Origin: Lelliottia nimipressuralis
GTDB lineage: Bacteria; Pseudomonadota; Gammaproteobacteria; Enterobacterales; Enterobacteriaceae
Direction: 5' to 3'
Length of the DNA stretch: 64,000 nucleotides
Assembly (NCBI RefSeq): GCF_004115925.1
Contig: NZ_SDDX01000005.1
Span: forward strand, 62,001-126,000
Shown: positions 46,236 through 57,111 of the stretch, one piece after another
Layout: each line of letters opens with the position of its first letter
Numbering within the stretch: the first letter of the stretch is position 1
The notes under the pieces: model-generated
Told to the model about the DNA's origin: nothing
The model's input: only the letters and a program-made list of their open reading frames with translations
Databases searched by the model: none
Translations under genes and position numbers: made by a program

Positions 46236-46259
46236 CCCTCCCACCGGGCGGTGAGAGGG
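46236..46259 (-). terminator. Rho-independent terminator of azoR
   Basis: Arms CCCTCCCACC / GGTGAGAGGG (one non-Watson-Crick pair), with AAAAA on the + strand giving a T tract on the - strand, nine bases after the azoR stop. Confidence 0.85.
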
Positions 46260-46267
46260 GGAAAATC

Positions 46268-46999
<732 letters not shown>

Positions 47000-47075
47000 T
47001 CAAAGCGGCGGTGTGGTACTCTATAGCAATCATTCAAGTGAGATTTAGCCTGGCAGAGCACTGCCCCCTAACACT

Positions 47076-50000
47076 ATGACAGAACAACTAAAATTAACCT
47101 TCCCGATGCTTATGCAACAGCTTGATACGTTGATGCTGCGAGATAAGCAGCGCTTTGCGCGTCGCCTGCACGGCGTTAAAAAGGTTAAAAATCCTGATGC
47201 ACAACAGGCCATTTACCAGGAGATGGCGAAAGAGATTGAACAGGCAGCAGGGAAAGTCGTGCTGCGCGAAGCGGCGCGACCAGCGATTGAATATCCGGAA
47301 AACCTGCCTGTCAGTCAGAAAAAACAGGAAATTCTCGAAGCCGTGCGCGATCACCAGGTGGTGATTGTCGCCGGGGAGACCGGCTCCGGCAAAACCACTC
47401 AGCTGCCAAAAATCTGTATGGAGCTGGGTCGTGGGATCAAGGGCCTGATCGGTCATACCCAGCCGCGTCGTCTGGCGGCGCGCACGGTGGCGAACCGTAT
47501 CGCCGAAGAGCTGCAAACCGAGCCGGGTGGCTGCATCGGGTACAAGGTGCGCTTCAGCGATCACGTCAGTGACAACACCATGGTCAAACTGATGACCGAC
47601 GGTATTCTGCTGGCTGAAATCCAGCAGGACCGGCTGTTGATGCAGTACGACACCATCATTATCGATGAAGCCCACGAGCGCAGTCTGAATATTGATTTCC
47701 TGCTCGGCTATCTGCGCGAGCTGCTGCCGCGTCGCCCGGACCTGAAAATCATCATTACCTCCGCGACGATCGATCCGGAGCGCTTCTCGCGTCACTTCAA
47801 CAACGCGCCGATCATTGAAGTCTCTGGCCGCACCTATCCGGTGGAAGTGCGCTATCGCCCGATTGTGGAAGAGGCGGACGACACGGATCGCGACCAGCTG
47901 CAGGCGATTTTTGATGCTGTTGACGAGCTGGGCCGCGAAAGCCCCGGCGATATTCTGATCTTTATGAGCGGTGAACGCGAAATCCGCGACACCGCCGATG
48001 CGCTGAGCAAGCGCGATCTGCGCCACACGGAGATCCTTCCGCTGTATGCCCGCCTGTCGAACAGCGAGCAGAACCGCGTGTTCCAGGCCCACAGCGGCCG
48101 CCGGATTGTGCTGGCGACCAACGTTGCTGAAACCTCACTCACCGTGCCGGGCATTAAGTATGTGATCGATCCGGGTACGGCGCGTATCAGCCGCTACAGC
48201 TATCGCACTAAGGTGCAGCGCCTGCCGATTGAGCCGGTTTCACAGGCGTCGGCGAATCAGCGTAAAGGCCGCTGCGGACGCGTGTCGGAAGGGATCTGTA
48301 TTCGCCTCTATTCCGAAGACGATTTCCTGTCGCGCCCGGAATTTACCGACCCCGAAATTCTGCGAACCAACCTTGCGTCCGTTATCCTGCAAATGACCGC
48401 CCTCGGGCTTGGCGATATCGCGGCGTTCCCGTTTGTCGAAGCGCCGGATAAACGCAATATTCAGGACGGCGTGCGCCTGCTCGAAGAGCTGGGGGCAATC
48501 ACCACCGACGAACAGGCGAACGCCTATAAGCTGACGCCGCTGGGCCGCCAGCTCAGCCAGCTGCCGGTGGATCCGCGTCTGGCGCGCATGGTGCTCGAAG
48601 CGCAGAAACATGGCTGCGTGCGCGAGGCGATGATCATTACCTCGGCGCTGTCGATTCAGGACCCGCGCGAGCGGCCAATGGACAAAAAACAGGCGTCCGA
48701 TGAAAAGCATCAGCGTTTCCACGATAAAGAGTCTGATTTCCTCGCTTTTGTGAATCTGTGGAATTATCTCGGTGAGCAGCAAAAAGCGCTGTCGTCGAAC
48801 CAGTTCCGCCGCCAGTGTAAGGTCGAGTATCTGAACTACCTGCGCGTACGCGAATGGCAGGATATCTACACCCAGCTGCGGCAGGTGGTGAAAGAGCTGG
48901 GCATTCCGGTGAACAGTGAGCCGGCGGAGTATCGCGAGATTCACATGGCGCTGCTGACCGGGCTGCTGTCGCACATCGGCATGAAAGATGCCGATAAGCA
49001 GGAATATACCGGCGCGCGCAACGCTCGCTTTTCGATTTTCCCAGGTTCCGGTTTGTTCAAGAAACCGCCGAAATGGACTATCGTGGCGGAGTTGGTCGAA
49101 ACCAGCCGTCTGTGGGGACGCATTGCGGCGCGTATCGATCCTGAGTGGGTCGAACCTGTCGCGCAGCACCTGCTGAAACGCTCGTACAGTGAACCGCACT
49201 GGGAGCGCGCGCAGGGCGCGGTAATGGCGACGGAAAAAGTGACCGTTTACGGCCTGCCGGTCGTGGCGGCGCGTAAGGTGAACTACAGCCTGATCGATCC
49301 GGCGCTCTCCCGCGAGCTGTTTATCCGCCATGCGCTGGTGGAAGGCGACTGGCAGACTCGCCACGCCTTCTTCCGCGAAAACCTTAAGCTGCGCGCCGAA
49401 GTGGAAGAGCTGGAGCACAAATCCCGTCGTCGCGACATCCTCGTGGACGACGAAGCGCTGTTTGAGTTCTACGACCAGCGCATCAGCCATGACGTGGTGT
49501 CTGCGCGTCACTTCGACAGCTGGTGGAAAAAGGCCAGCAAAGAGTCACCGGATCTGCTCAACTTTGAAAAGAGCATGCTGATTAAAGAGGGCGCGGAGCA
49601 GGTCAGCAAGCTGGACTATCCGAACTTCTGGCATCAGGGCAACCTTAAGCTGCGTCTGACCTACCAGTTTGAACCGGGGGCAGACGCCGACGGCGTGACG
49701 GTGCACATTCCGCTGCCGCTGCTGAATCAGGTGGATGAGAGCGGCTTTGAGTGGCAAATCCCCGGCCTGCGCCGCGAACTGGTGATTGCCCTGATCAAAT
49801 CCCTGCCGAAACCGGTGCGCCGTAATTTTGTTCCGGCCCCGAACTATGCGGAAGCTTTTTTAGGCCGCGTCACGCCGCTGGAATTGCCGCTGCTGGATGC
49901 GCTTGAGAAAGAGCTTAGACGCATGACGGGTGTGACCATTGACCGCGAATCCTGGCACTGGGATCAGGTACCCGATCACCTGAAAATCACCTTCCGGGTG

Positions 50001-50978
50001 GTGGATGATAAAAACAAAAAGCTCAACGAAGGCCGTTCGCTGACGGAGCTGAAAGAGGCGCTGAAAGGCAAAGTGCAGGAGACGCTCTCGGCGGTCGCCG
50101 ATGACGGTATCGAGCAGAGCGGGCTGCACATCTGGAGTTTCGGCAATCTGCCGAATCACTACGAGCAGAAGCGCGGCAACTACAGAGTGAAGGCGTGGCC
50201 AGCGCTGGTGGATGAGCGTGACAGCGTGGCGATCAAGCTGTTTGATAACCCGCTGGAACAACAGCAGGCCATGTGGCGCGGTCTGCGCCGCCTTCTGCTG
50301 CTGAACATTCCGTCGCCGATCAAATATCTGCATGAAAAACTGCCGAACAAAGCCAAGCTTGGACTGTACTTCAACCCGTACGGCAAGGTGCTGGATCTGA
50401 TTGACGACTGCATCTCCTGTGGGGTCGATAAGCTGATAGACGAGGCGGGCGGTCCGGTCTGGACGGAAGAGGGTTTTGCGGCCCTGCACGACAAAGTGCG
50501 CGCCGGGCTGAACGACACCGTGGTGACCATCGCCAAACAGGTCGAGCAAATCCTGACGGCGGTGTTCAATATCAACAAACGCCTGAAAGGGCGCGTGGAT
50601 ATGACCATGGCGCTGGCACTGTCGGACGTGAAAGCGCAGATGGGCGGGCTGGTGTATCGTGGGTTTGTTACCGGCAACGGTTTCAAGCGCCTCGGCGACA
50701 CCCTGCGTTATCTGAATGCGATTGAAAAACGCCTTGAGAAGCTGGCCGTCGATCCGCATCGCGATCGTGCGCAAATGCTGAAAGTGGAGAGTGTCCAGCA
50801 GGCATGGCAGCAGTGGTTAAACAAACTGCCGCCGGCGCGTCGTGAGGACGAAGATGTGCGGGAGATCCGCTGGATGATCGAGGAGCTGCGCGTAAGTTTC
50901 TTCGCGCAGCAGCTCGGCACGCCGTATCCGATCTCCGATAAGCGTATTTTGCAGGCGATGGAGCAGATTACGGCGTAG
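47076..50978 (+). CDS. hrpA: ATP-dependent RNA helicase HrpA
   Basis: A 1300-residue DEAH-box helicase, identical in length to K-12 HrpA. Motif I is GETGSGKTTQ (about residue 100), motif II is IDEAHERS, motif III is TSATID, and motif VI is QRKGRCGR. The ratchet/OB region and a long HrpA-specific C-terminal domain follow. In E. coli it acts on mRNA and collided ribosomes. It is monocistronic, followed by REP palindromes. Confidence 0.97.
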   Translation: MTEQLKLTFPMLMQQLDTLMLRDKQRFARRLHGVKKVKNPDAQQAIYQEMAKEIEQAAGKVVLREAARPAIEYPENLPVSQKKQEILEAVRDHQVVIVAGETGSGKTTQLPKICMELGRGIKGLIGHTQPRRLAARTVANRIAEELQTEPGGCIGYKVRFSDHVSDNTMVKLMTDGILLAEIQQDRLLMQYDTIIIDEAHERSLNIDFLLGYLRELLPRRPDLKIIITSATIDPERFSRHFNNAPIIEVSGRTYPVEVRYRPIVEEADDTDRDQLQAIFDAVDELGRESPGDILIFMSGEREIRDTADALSKRDLRHTEILPLYARLSNSEQNRVFQAHSGRRIVLATNVAETSLTVPGIKYVIDPGTARISRYSYRTKVQRLPIEPVSQASANQRKGRCGRVSEGICIRLYSEDDFLSRPEFTDPEILRTNLASVILQMTALGLGDIAAFPFVEAPDKRNIQDGVRLLEELGAITTDEQANAYKLTPLGRQLSQLPVDPRLARMVLEAQKHGCVREAMIITSALSIQDPRERPMDKKQASDEKHQRFHDKESDFLAFVNLWNYLGEQQKALSSNQFRRQCKVEYLNYLRVREWQDIYTQLRQVVKELGIPVNSEPAEYREIHMALLTGLLSHIGMKDADKQEYTGARNARFSIFPGSGLFKKPPKWTIVAELVETSRLWGRIAARIDPEWVEPVAQHLLKRSYSEPHWERAQGAVMATEKVTVYGLPVVAARKVNYSLIDPALSRELFIRHALVEGDWQTRHAFFRENLKLRAEVEELEHKSRRRDILVDDEALFEFYDQRISHDVVSARHFDSWWKKASKESPDLLNFEKSMLIKEGAEQVSKLDYPNFWHQGNLKLRLTYQFEPGADADGVTVHIPLPLLNQVDESGFEWQIPGLRRELVIALIKSLPKPVRRNFVPAPNYAEAFLGRVTPLELPLLDALEKELRRMTGVTIDRESWHWDQVPDHLKITFRVVDDKNKKLNEGRSLTELKEALKGKVQETLSAVADDGIEQSGLHIWSFGNLPNHYEQKRGNYRVKAWPALVDERDSVAIKLFDNPLEQQQAMWRGLRRLLLLNIPSPIKYLHEKLPNKAKLGLYFNPYGKVLDLIDDCISCGVDKLIDEAGGPVWTEEGFAALHDKVRAGLNDTVVTIAKQVEQILTAVFNINKRLKGRVDMTMALALSDVKAQMGGLVYRGFVTGNGFKRLGDTLRYLNAIEKRLEKLAVDPHRDRAQMLKVESVQQAWQQWLNKLPPARREDEDVREIRWMIEELRVSFFAQQLGTPYPISDKRILQAMEQITA

Positions 50979-50981
50979 TTT

Positions 50982-51064
50982 GCAGGCCGGGTTAGGCGTC
51001 GCCGCCACCCGGCGGGTCGTAAGAGGTGTGTGATTAACGCCCGGTGGCGCAATGCTAACCGGGC
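50982..51064. repeat. Pair of REP-like palindromes after hrpA
   Basis: Two inverted GC-rich units, GCAGGCCGGGTTAGGCGTC-containing at 50982-51013 and GCCCGGTGGCGCAATGCTAA followed by CCGGGC at 51039-51064, arranged head to head like a bacterial interspersed mosaic element between convergent genes. Confidence 0.7.
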
Positions 51065-51076
51065 GCTAAACACGGT

Positions 51077-51736
51077 TCAGCTATTCACCATTGCCAGGGT
51101 AAATCCATCCCAACCCTTAACCCCCACGGTTTGCAGCGCGGTGGCCGTGAGGCGAGGGTTTTCCCCGATCATATCGATAAAACGCCGTACGCCCTGTACG
51201 CGCTCATCCTCGCTTTGCTCATTGATCACCTCGCCGTCACGCACCACGTTATCCCCGATGATCACGGTGCCAGGGCGGGAGTAGCGCAGCGCCCACTCCA
51301 GATAGTCCGGATTATTCGGCTTATCGGCATCGATGAAGATCAGGTCAAAAGGGGGGATATCGCCGAAACCTTCCAGCGATTGCAATCCTGGTCCCTCGAT
51401 AAGCTCAATCTGCGCCTCCAACCCGGCAAGGCGGATATTCTGCCTGGCGGTTTCGGCATGAACAGGGTCGGCCTCAAGGGTGATAATTTTGCCACCAGGC
51501 TGTAACGCGCGCGCCATCCAGATCGTACTGTAAGCACCCAGAGTGCCGATCTCCAGGATGCGCTTTGCCTGCGTCATCTGGACAAATAAAGCCAGTAACT
51601 GCCCCTGATTTGCCGCGACGTCATGCTCCGGCAGCCCGGCTCGTTTGTTATTTTCCAGAACGCTTTCCAGCACGCTATCCTGGGGAATAAGAGAAGAAAT
51701 CATATAGTTATCTACTGCAGACCACATTTGTTGCAT
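51077..51736 (-). CDS. Class I SAM-dependent O-methyltransferase
   Basis: A 219-residue enzyme of the catechol/caffeoyl-CoA O-methyltransferase family. SAM motif I is ILEIGTLGAYSTIWMA, the acidic residue follows in ITLEADPVH, and the metal-binding Asp cluster is in FIDADKPNN and IGDNVVRDG. The substrate is probably a small catechol-like phenol. It starts 11 bases after the stop of the outer-membrane efflux gene on the same strand, so it is likely the last gene of that operon. A role in modifying phenolics alongside their export is inference. Confidence 0.88.
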   Translation of the reverse strand: MQQMWSAVDNYMISSLIPQDSVLESVLENNKRAGLPEHDVAANQGQLLALFVQMTQAKRILEIGTLGAYSTIWMARALQPGGKIITLEADPVHAETARQNIRLAGLEAQIELIEGPGLQSLEGFGDIPPFDLIFIDADKPNNPDYLEWALRYSRPGTVIIGDNVVRDGEVINEQSEDERVQGVRRFIDMIGENPRLTATALQTVGVKGWDGFTLAMVNS

Positions 51737-51747
51737 AGACTGACCCC

Positions 51748-53130
51748 TTAGTTTTTCTCAGACCACCCGCCGCCCAGCGCCTTATACAAATCAATCTGCG
51801 CCAGCAGCAGATTATTTTTTACCTGTACCACATTCGTTTGCACCGAGAACAGCGTGCGCTGGGCGTCCAGCACGTCCAGATAGGAGGAGTAGCCGTTGCG
51901 ATAACGGTTTTGCGCGATGCGCAGCGTCTCCTGGGCCACATCCTGCTGCGCCATTAACTCCGTCAGCTGCTCCTGATAGCGCGTGATGGCATCCAGACTG
52001 TCGTTCACTTCCCGGAACGCATTGCGCACGGTTTTTTCATAGCTGTACAGCGCCTGATTACGCTGGGACTGAGAGATATCCACCTGCGCGTTCAGCGCCT
52101 GGCGGTTCAGCAGCGGTGCCAGAATGCTGCCGCCGAGACTCCAGAGCTGCAGCGGGTTGTCGAGCAAACCGGGCAGCGTGCGATCCTGTATCGATCCTGT
52201 GGCGGTGAGGTTGATCGACGGCAGCAGGCTGGCACGAGAGGCGGCGAGCGTGGCATCGGCGGCGATCAGCTGGCGTTCCGCCTGCACAATGTCCGGGCGG
52301 CGATTGAGTAACGTCGACGGCAGCTGCGACGGCAATGGCAGCGGCGTGAGCGTGCTGAAACTGTCGCTGCGCGCCACTGCACCGGGATTCGCACCCAGAA
52401 GCTGGCTGAGCGCGTTTTCCTGCATGGCGATCTGATGCTGGAGCAGCGGGATCTGCGCGCGCGTCGAACGCAGCTCGGAATCCGACTGCATAAGCTCCAG
52501 GCGCGAGCTGTAGCCTGTTTCGAACTGGCGTTTGGCCAGCGCCAGCGCATCTTCCCGTGATTTCACGGTGGACTGGGTGACACGCAACTGCTCATCAAGA
52601 GAAAGCAGGGTGACATAGCCCGAGGCCACCGACGAAGCGACCGTCAGATCCGCCGCGGCAGCCGCCGCTTTTTGCGCCTCCAGCGTCGCTTCGGCGGCAT
52701 TCGCGGTGCTGCGATTGACGCCCCAGATATCCACATCGTAGCTGGCAGTGAGACTTCCCTTATACAAAGTGCTGTAAACAGGCAGGCCGGTCGCAGCCGA
52801 CTGGGCACGGGCGCGCGTGCCGCTTACACCCGCATCCAGGGAGGGAAACAGGCTGCTGTCGGCGGCATAGACCTGCGCCTGATATTCGTTGATCCGCTCG
52901 CGGGCGATCAGCACGTCGCTGTTATTTTGCAGCGCCTGATCTACGTAGCGATTGAGATGATTATCGTGAAAATGGCGCCACCACAGCTGCTCCGCTGGGC
53001 TGGTAGGGCCACGGGTTTCGCGCCACTCGGCGGGGATGTGCAGCGTGCTTTTGGCCGGCGCGACATCCACCGACTGACAGCCTGCCAGCCACAGCGCACC
53101 CAGCATGCAGACGACGGGTCGAAGCGTCAT
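51748..53130 (-). CDS. Outer-membrane efflux lipoprotein, NodT/OprM family
   Basis: A 460-residue TolC-type channel. The signal peptide ends in a lipobox (LWLAGC, Cys about residue 18). Two internally similar halves carry the coiled-coil and beta-strand pattern of the NodT group, including the conserved RRPDIVQAERQLIAADA segment. Its start overlaps the stop of the membrane-fusion gene by four bases. It should form the outer exit duct of the adjacent three-part pump. Confidence 0.9.
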   Translation of the reverse strand: MTLRPVVCMLGALWLAGCQSVDVAPAKSTLHIPAEWRETRGPTSPAEQLWWRHFHDNHLNRYVDQALQNNSDVLIARERINEYQAQVYAADSSLFPSLDAGVSGTRARAQSAATGLPVYSTLYKGSLTASYDVDIWGVNRSTANAAEATLEAQKAAAAAADLTVASSVASGYVTLLSLDEQLRVTQSTVKSREDALALAKRQFETGYSSRLELMQSDSELRSTRAQIPLLQHQIAMQENALSQLLGANPGAVARSDSFSTLTPLPLPSQLPSTLLNRRPDIVQAERQLIAADATLAASRASLLPSINLTATGSIQDRTLPGLLDNPLQLWSLGGSILAPLLNRQALNAQVDISQSQRNQALYSYEKTVRNAFREVNDSLDAITRYQEQLTELMAQQDVAQETLRIAQNRYRNGYSSYLDVLDAQRTLFSVQTNVVQVKNNLLLAQIDLYKALGGGWSEKN

Positions 53131-54209
53131 TGTTTCGCCTCCCGCGTGTCGATGTTCACCTGAACGGACATGCCAGGGCGCAGCAGGGCGGACTCTTCGG
53201 GCTTGCCGAGCACTTCGATGCGCACCGGGATACGCTGGGCAATTTTCACAAAGTTACCCGTGGCGTTATCCGGCGTGATGGCGCTGAACTCGACGCCGGT
53301 CGCCGGAGAGATACTCTGCACGCGGCCCTGATAGCGTTTGCCGTTCAGGGCGTCGACGGTAAAGGAGACGGGCTGTCCGACGCGCAGATCCGCCAGCTGT
53401 GTCTCTTTAATATTGGCGATCACCCAGTGCTGCGGCGGCACCAGGGTAGTGAGATGGGTTCCGGCGGTGACGTAGGCGCCGAGTCGCACGGCAATTTGCC
53501 CGAGCTGACCGTCGCGCGGGGCGACAATCCGCGTGTTCTGCAAATCAATTTGCGCCAGTTCCAGCGCGGCTTTTGCGCTCTCGACGTCGGCCTCCAGCGA
53601 GCCGCGATTGACAATGACCGTCTGCAGGTCCTGACGCGACATCTCAAGCGTCGCTTTGGCCTGCTCAATATCGGCGCTGCCCTGAGCAGCGCTGGCGAGC
53701 GCCGCATCGCGTTCGCGAATCGACAGGGAGCCGTCGGCGGTCAAATCTTTAACGCGCTTTAAATCCGCCTGCGTTTTCACACTCTGGGCTCGCGCGTTTT
53801 TTAGCGCCGCATCGTTACGGGCAATCACCGCTTCGGCGCTTTTGCGCTGTTGCAAGTTATTGTTCAGCGCCGCCATTTTCATTGCCAGCTGCGCCTGCGC
53901 CTGATGCACGCGCTGGCGATAGATACGGTCATCAATTTGCAGCAGCAGATCGCCTTTTTTGACCTGCACGAAATCCTGCACCTTTACCTCGGTGATATAG
54001 CCGTTAACCTGCGGGCTGATAAAGGTGGTCTGCCCGCGCACATAGGCGTTATCCGTGAACTGACTGTGGCGGGTAAAGGGCGGCAGTTGCCAGGCGTAGA
54101 GGATCACCAGCACCCCGACAATCCCTATCGCCGCTGCGGTAAAAATGGAAACAATGCGCAAATTATTGCGGGTAGTGGCCTGCTCTTTGGCGGCATCCTG
54201 CTGACTCAT
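53127..54209 (-). CDS. Membrane-fusion protein, HlyD/EmrA family
   Basis: A 360-residue periplasmic adaptor with one N-terminal membrane helix (about 20-42), a biotinyl-lipoyl-like half motif (NGYITEVKVQDFVQVKKGD), a long coiled coil (about 95-210), the second lipoyl half (TRIVAPRDGQLGQ) and a beta-barrel part. It links the inner-membrane transporter to the outer-membrane channel. Order in the message is transporter, adaptor, channel, methyltransferase. Confidence 0.92.
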   Translation of the reverse strand: MSQQDAAKEQATTRNNLRIVSIFTAAAIGIVGVLVILYAWQLPPFTRHSQFTDNAYVRGQTTFISPQVNGYITEVKVQDFVQVKKGDLLLQIDDRIYRQRVHQAQAQLAMKMAALNNNLQQRKSAEAVIARNDAALKNARAQSVKTQADLKRVKDLTADGSLSIRERDAALASAAQGSADIEQAKATLEMSRQDLQTVIVNRGSLEADVESAKAALELAQIDLQNTRIVAPRDGQLGQIAVRLGAYVTAGTHLTTLVPPQHWVIANIKETQLADLRVGQPVSFTVDALNGKRYQGRVQSISPATGVEFSAITPDNATGNFVKIAQRIPVRIEVLGKPEESALLRPGMSVQVNIDTREAKQ

Positions 54210-54254
54210 AATCTCTCCGGAGGTAATGCGCTGTTCATTCTTGGTTTTCTTCCA

Positions 54255-55907
54255 TTATTTGGTGCCCGTGGCGTGTTTTAAGGCCAGACGGGCGGTGATT
54301 CTCAGGCGCAGCAGGCGCCACAAAATCCACACCAGCGTGGCGGTGGCAATGCCTGCGGTCAGCAGATAAGTATCGTTATAGGCCAGAATATTGGCTTCCA
54401 GCGTCGTGACAGTTTGCAGCTGCGTGACGGCCTGGGTGTTAAGCAGGGCGCTGTCGCCAATCAGGTTCTGATACATCTGGGTGTAAATCTGTAGCCGCTC
54501 GTTGACCAGCGGATTGAGCGTGGTGAGTTGATCGGCCAGTAAGTTCGAATGGTATTTCTCACGCCAGGTCTGAAAGGTGCCGAGGATGGCGGAACCCAGC
54601 AGGCCGCCGACGTTCTGGCTCATGCCAAACAGCACCGAGAAGCTGACCAGATTGCGCGGATCGGCAATCACACCGCCAATACCCGCCAGCATCGCCGGGG
54701 CGAGGAAAAATGCGCTGCCAAAGCCGAGCAAAAACTGGCTCAGCATCAGCTGGTCCGGACGTGTCAGGTTGTTCGACTGGCTGTCCAGCAGCGACGCGAC
54801 AATCATCAGCACCAGCGAGGTGACTATCGGCCAGGCCAGTCTGGTGGGTTTGATGGTCAGGCAGCTGGCGACTATGCCGCAGACAATCCCGGCGAGGATC
54901 GACCAGGCCAGATGCGTCATCTGTTCATTCTGCAAGCCGACATACTGTAGCCAGCCGATCACCCCGGTGTTTTGCTCCGCCAGCACGATGCGGATGAGCA
55001 GCATAATCAATCCCAGGCGCAGAATACTGCCGCTGGAGAGCCAGCGGGTATTGAGCAGGGGGTTGCTGCGGTTATGCTCGAAAACGATGGCCGAGAGGAT
55101 CAGCACCAGCGACAGAGCCAGCGACCAGCCAATCCACGGCGCTTCAAACCACCAGTCGAGCCGCCCGAGCGAGAGCACCGCGCACAGCAGCGCCATGCCG
55201 GGTGCCAGCAGGAAGAAGGTAATGAAATCTTTCTTTTCGAACACTTTACGACGGTCGCCCGGCGGGAGTTTCAGCGCAATCACGCAGCCGAGCGAAATCA
55301 GCGCCAGACCGAGTTCAAAGAAGTACAGCCCGCGCCATTCGTCGAGCTGGAGCAGCTCCGTCGAGAACAGTCGCGCAATGGGGATCGCCAGCGATGACCC
55401 GGTGATACCGATGGTCAGCGCTTTCAGGCGATGTTTCGCCGGCCAGGCCTGAATCTGATAGTAAATCCCCAGTGAACTCAGAGCGGCGGCCACCATGCCG
55501 TGGGCGGCGCGTACCATCAGCGCTGAGCTGAGATCGTTAACGAACAGGTGGAAAAACGTCACCAGCACATACAGCACCAGAAACCCTTCCGTAAACGCGC
55601 GCAGCCCGTATTGCTGGCGAAACTTCACCAGCAGCAGGTTAATCGAGACGTTGGTCATCACGTAAACGGCAGGGAGCCAGGCGATCTCCGTCGACCAGAC
55701 GGCGAATGTCCCCTGCAGATTTTGCAGGTTGGCGGCAACCATCGCGTTGCCAAGCGCTCCCGTCAGGCAAACCAGTAAACCGACCACGCCGTAGGCCACT
55801 CTTTTCGGTGTGCTGTGCAGCGGTGTGGAAGGGGACCCCAGCAGGGCGGGTTTTTCATGTGGCTGCCACTCGCGAGGAGCATAAGGATCGCGTTGAGGCA
55901 GGCGCAT
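54255..55907 (-). CDS. MFS efflux transporter, 14-helix DHA2-like
   Basis: A 550-residue inner-membrane transporter. A hydrophilic N-terminus of about 40 residues precedes about 14 membrane helices, with the EIAWLPAVYVMTN helix and a large periplasmic loop before the final helix (about 470-515), as in EmrB-like drug:H+ antiporters. I chose ATG at 55907, which has AAAGGTG nine bases upstream; GTG at 55919 would add four residues. The export substrate is unknown; phenolic or hydrophobic compounds are suggested only by the neighbouring methyltransferase. Confidence 0.88.
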   Translation of the reverse strand: MRLPQRDPYAPREWQPHEKPALLGSPSTPLHSTPKRVAYGVVGLLVCLTGALGNAMVAANLQNLQGTFAVWSTEIAWLPAVYVMTNVSINLLLVKFRQQYGLRAFTEGFLVLYVLVTFFHLFVNDLSSALMVRAAHGMVAAALSSLGIYYQIQAWPAKHRLKALTIGITGSSLAIPIARLFSTELLQLDEWRGLYFFELGLALISLGCVIALKLPPGDRRKVFEKKDFITFFLLAPGMALLCAVLSLGRLDWWFEAPWIGWSLALSLVLILSAIVFEHNRSNPLLNTRWLSSGSILRLGLIMLLIRIVLAEQNTGVIGWLQYVGLQNEQMTHLAWSILAGIVCGIVASCLTIKPTRLAWPIVTSLVLMIVASLLDSQSNNLTRPDQLMLSQFLLGFGSAFFLAPAMLAGIGGVIADPRNLVSFSVLFGMSQNVGGLLGSAILGTFQTWREKYHSNLLADQLTTLNPLVNERLQIYTQMYQNLIGDSALLNTQAVTQLQTVTTLEANILAYNDTYLLTAGIATATLVWILWRLLRLRITARLALKHATGTK

Positions 55908-56119
55908 AACGTCGGTCACCTTTGGAATAGTTGAATAGTTAGTGGGCTAAGGATTCTACCTGTGGCAGAAATCATAATTCAAGTGAATATGAAATAGTTC
56001 ATTAAATCAAATATGATTGCCCTCAACTGCGGTATCGTGCGGGCGGCTTTCGGAGAGATCCTCTGTTTCACAACCTCATACGCGCTACCCTGAAAGTAAC
56101 CTGATGTAAGGAGGTAACG

Positions 56120-56914
56120 ATGACGCTGACACTTTTTCCCTGCCTGCCCGAGACCACGCTGGCGGCGGTTAACACGGTGGGTAACTGGCTGGCGCAGGAC
56201 GATAACCCGCGCGACCAGCCGTTCGACGCAGTGATCCTTGCCGGGAATGCGGTGATCCCGACGATAGACGCCGCCTGTCGGGTCGCGTCTGAACAGGCGA
56301 TCCCATTGTTGATTAGCGGCGGTATCGGCCACTCGACGACGTTTCTGTATGCGGCGACGGCGCGCCACCCGCGCTATAACACGGTGCCGACCACCGGACG
56401 CGCCGAGGCGGCGATTCTGGCGGATATCGCGCGTCAGTTCTGGCACATTCCTGACGACCGTATTCTGATTGACGACCAGTCCACCAACTGCGGTGAAAAC
56501 GCACGCTTTAGCTGGAACCTGCTGAAGCAGCACGCGCCCATCCCGCAACGCATTCTTGTGGTACAGGACCCGACCATGCAGCGGCGCACGATGGCGACCT
56601 TTGCCAGAGTGTGCCGTGACGAGCGCGAGTCGCCGCACTTTATCAGCCATCCTGGGATCACTCCGCATCTGCAAAACAGCGTAAACGGCCTGGTGTTTAG
56701 CGGCTGCGGTGAGGGGCTTTGGCCGGTTGAGCGCTATCTGTCGCTGGTGCTGGGTGAACTCCCGCGTCTGCGGGACGGCGCGAACGGTTACGGCCCGGCG
56801 GGGCGGGACTTTATCGCTCACGTCGAGATCCCGCCTGATGTGGAAGCCGCGTGGCAGATTTTGCGTTACGACACCACTCTCACCGACGCGCTGGTCAGTC
56901 GCTCTCTGCTGTAA
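56120..56914 (+). CDS. ydcF: DUF218-family protein YdcF
   Basis: A 264-residue protein (266 in K-12) of the DUF218/SanA-ElyC group. It has a Rossmann-like core with the segments VILAGNAVIPTIDAAC, LLISGGIGHSTTF, TTGRAEA and DQSTNCGENARFS. K-12 YdcF binds S-adenosylmethionine in vitro, but its role is unclear. A perfect AAGGAGGT ribosome site precedes the ATG. Confidence 0.94.
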   Translation: MTLTLFPCLPETTLAAVNTVGNWLAQDDNPRDQPFDAVILAGNAVIPTIDAACRVASEQAIPLLISGGIGHSTTFLYAATARHPRYNTVPTTGRAEAAILADIARQFWHIPDDRILIDDQSTNCGENARFSWNLLKQHAPIPQRILVVQDPTMQRRTMATFARVCRDERESPHFISHPGITPHLQNSVNGLVFSGCGEGLWPVERYLSLVLGELPRLRDGANGYGPAGRDFIAHVEIPPDVEAAWQILRYDTTLTDALVSRSLL

Positions 56915-56917
56915 GTG

Positions 56918-56957
56918 ATGCCCGTTTGCGCACCCTGTGTCGCAAACGGGCATTTTA
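56918..56957 (+). terminator. Rho-independent terminator of ydcF
   Basis: Perfect 13-bp stem ATGCCCGTTTGCG / CGCAAACGGGCAT with a 10-base loop, followed by TTTATG. Confidence 0.9.
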
Positions 56958-57000
56958 TGTTGCCGGTCTGTAATGTCATTGTTTTGCTGACCCGTTTCTT

Positions 57001-57020
57001 TTTTGAGATATCTCACAAAA
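57001..57020. promoter_or_regulatory. CRP-type site upstream of aldA
   Basis: The stretch matches TGTGA-N6-TCACA as TTTGA-GATATC-TCACA, centred about 100 bases before the aldA start. K-12 aldA is CRP-activated. Confidence 0.7.
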
Positions 57021-57111
57021 ACAGCGCGATACGATAGGCAACCTGACGCCTGATTGTAATTTTTAACATTAATTTTACTTGTTAAAAACAGTGCAATTAC
57101 AGGAGCAGGTC

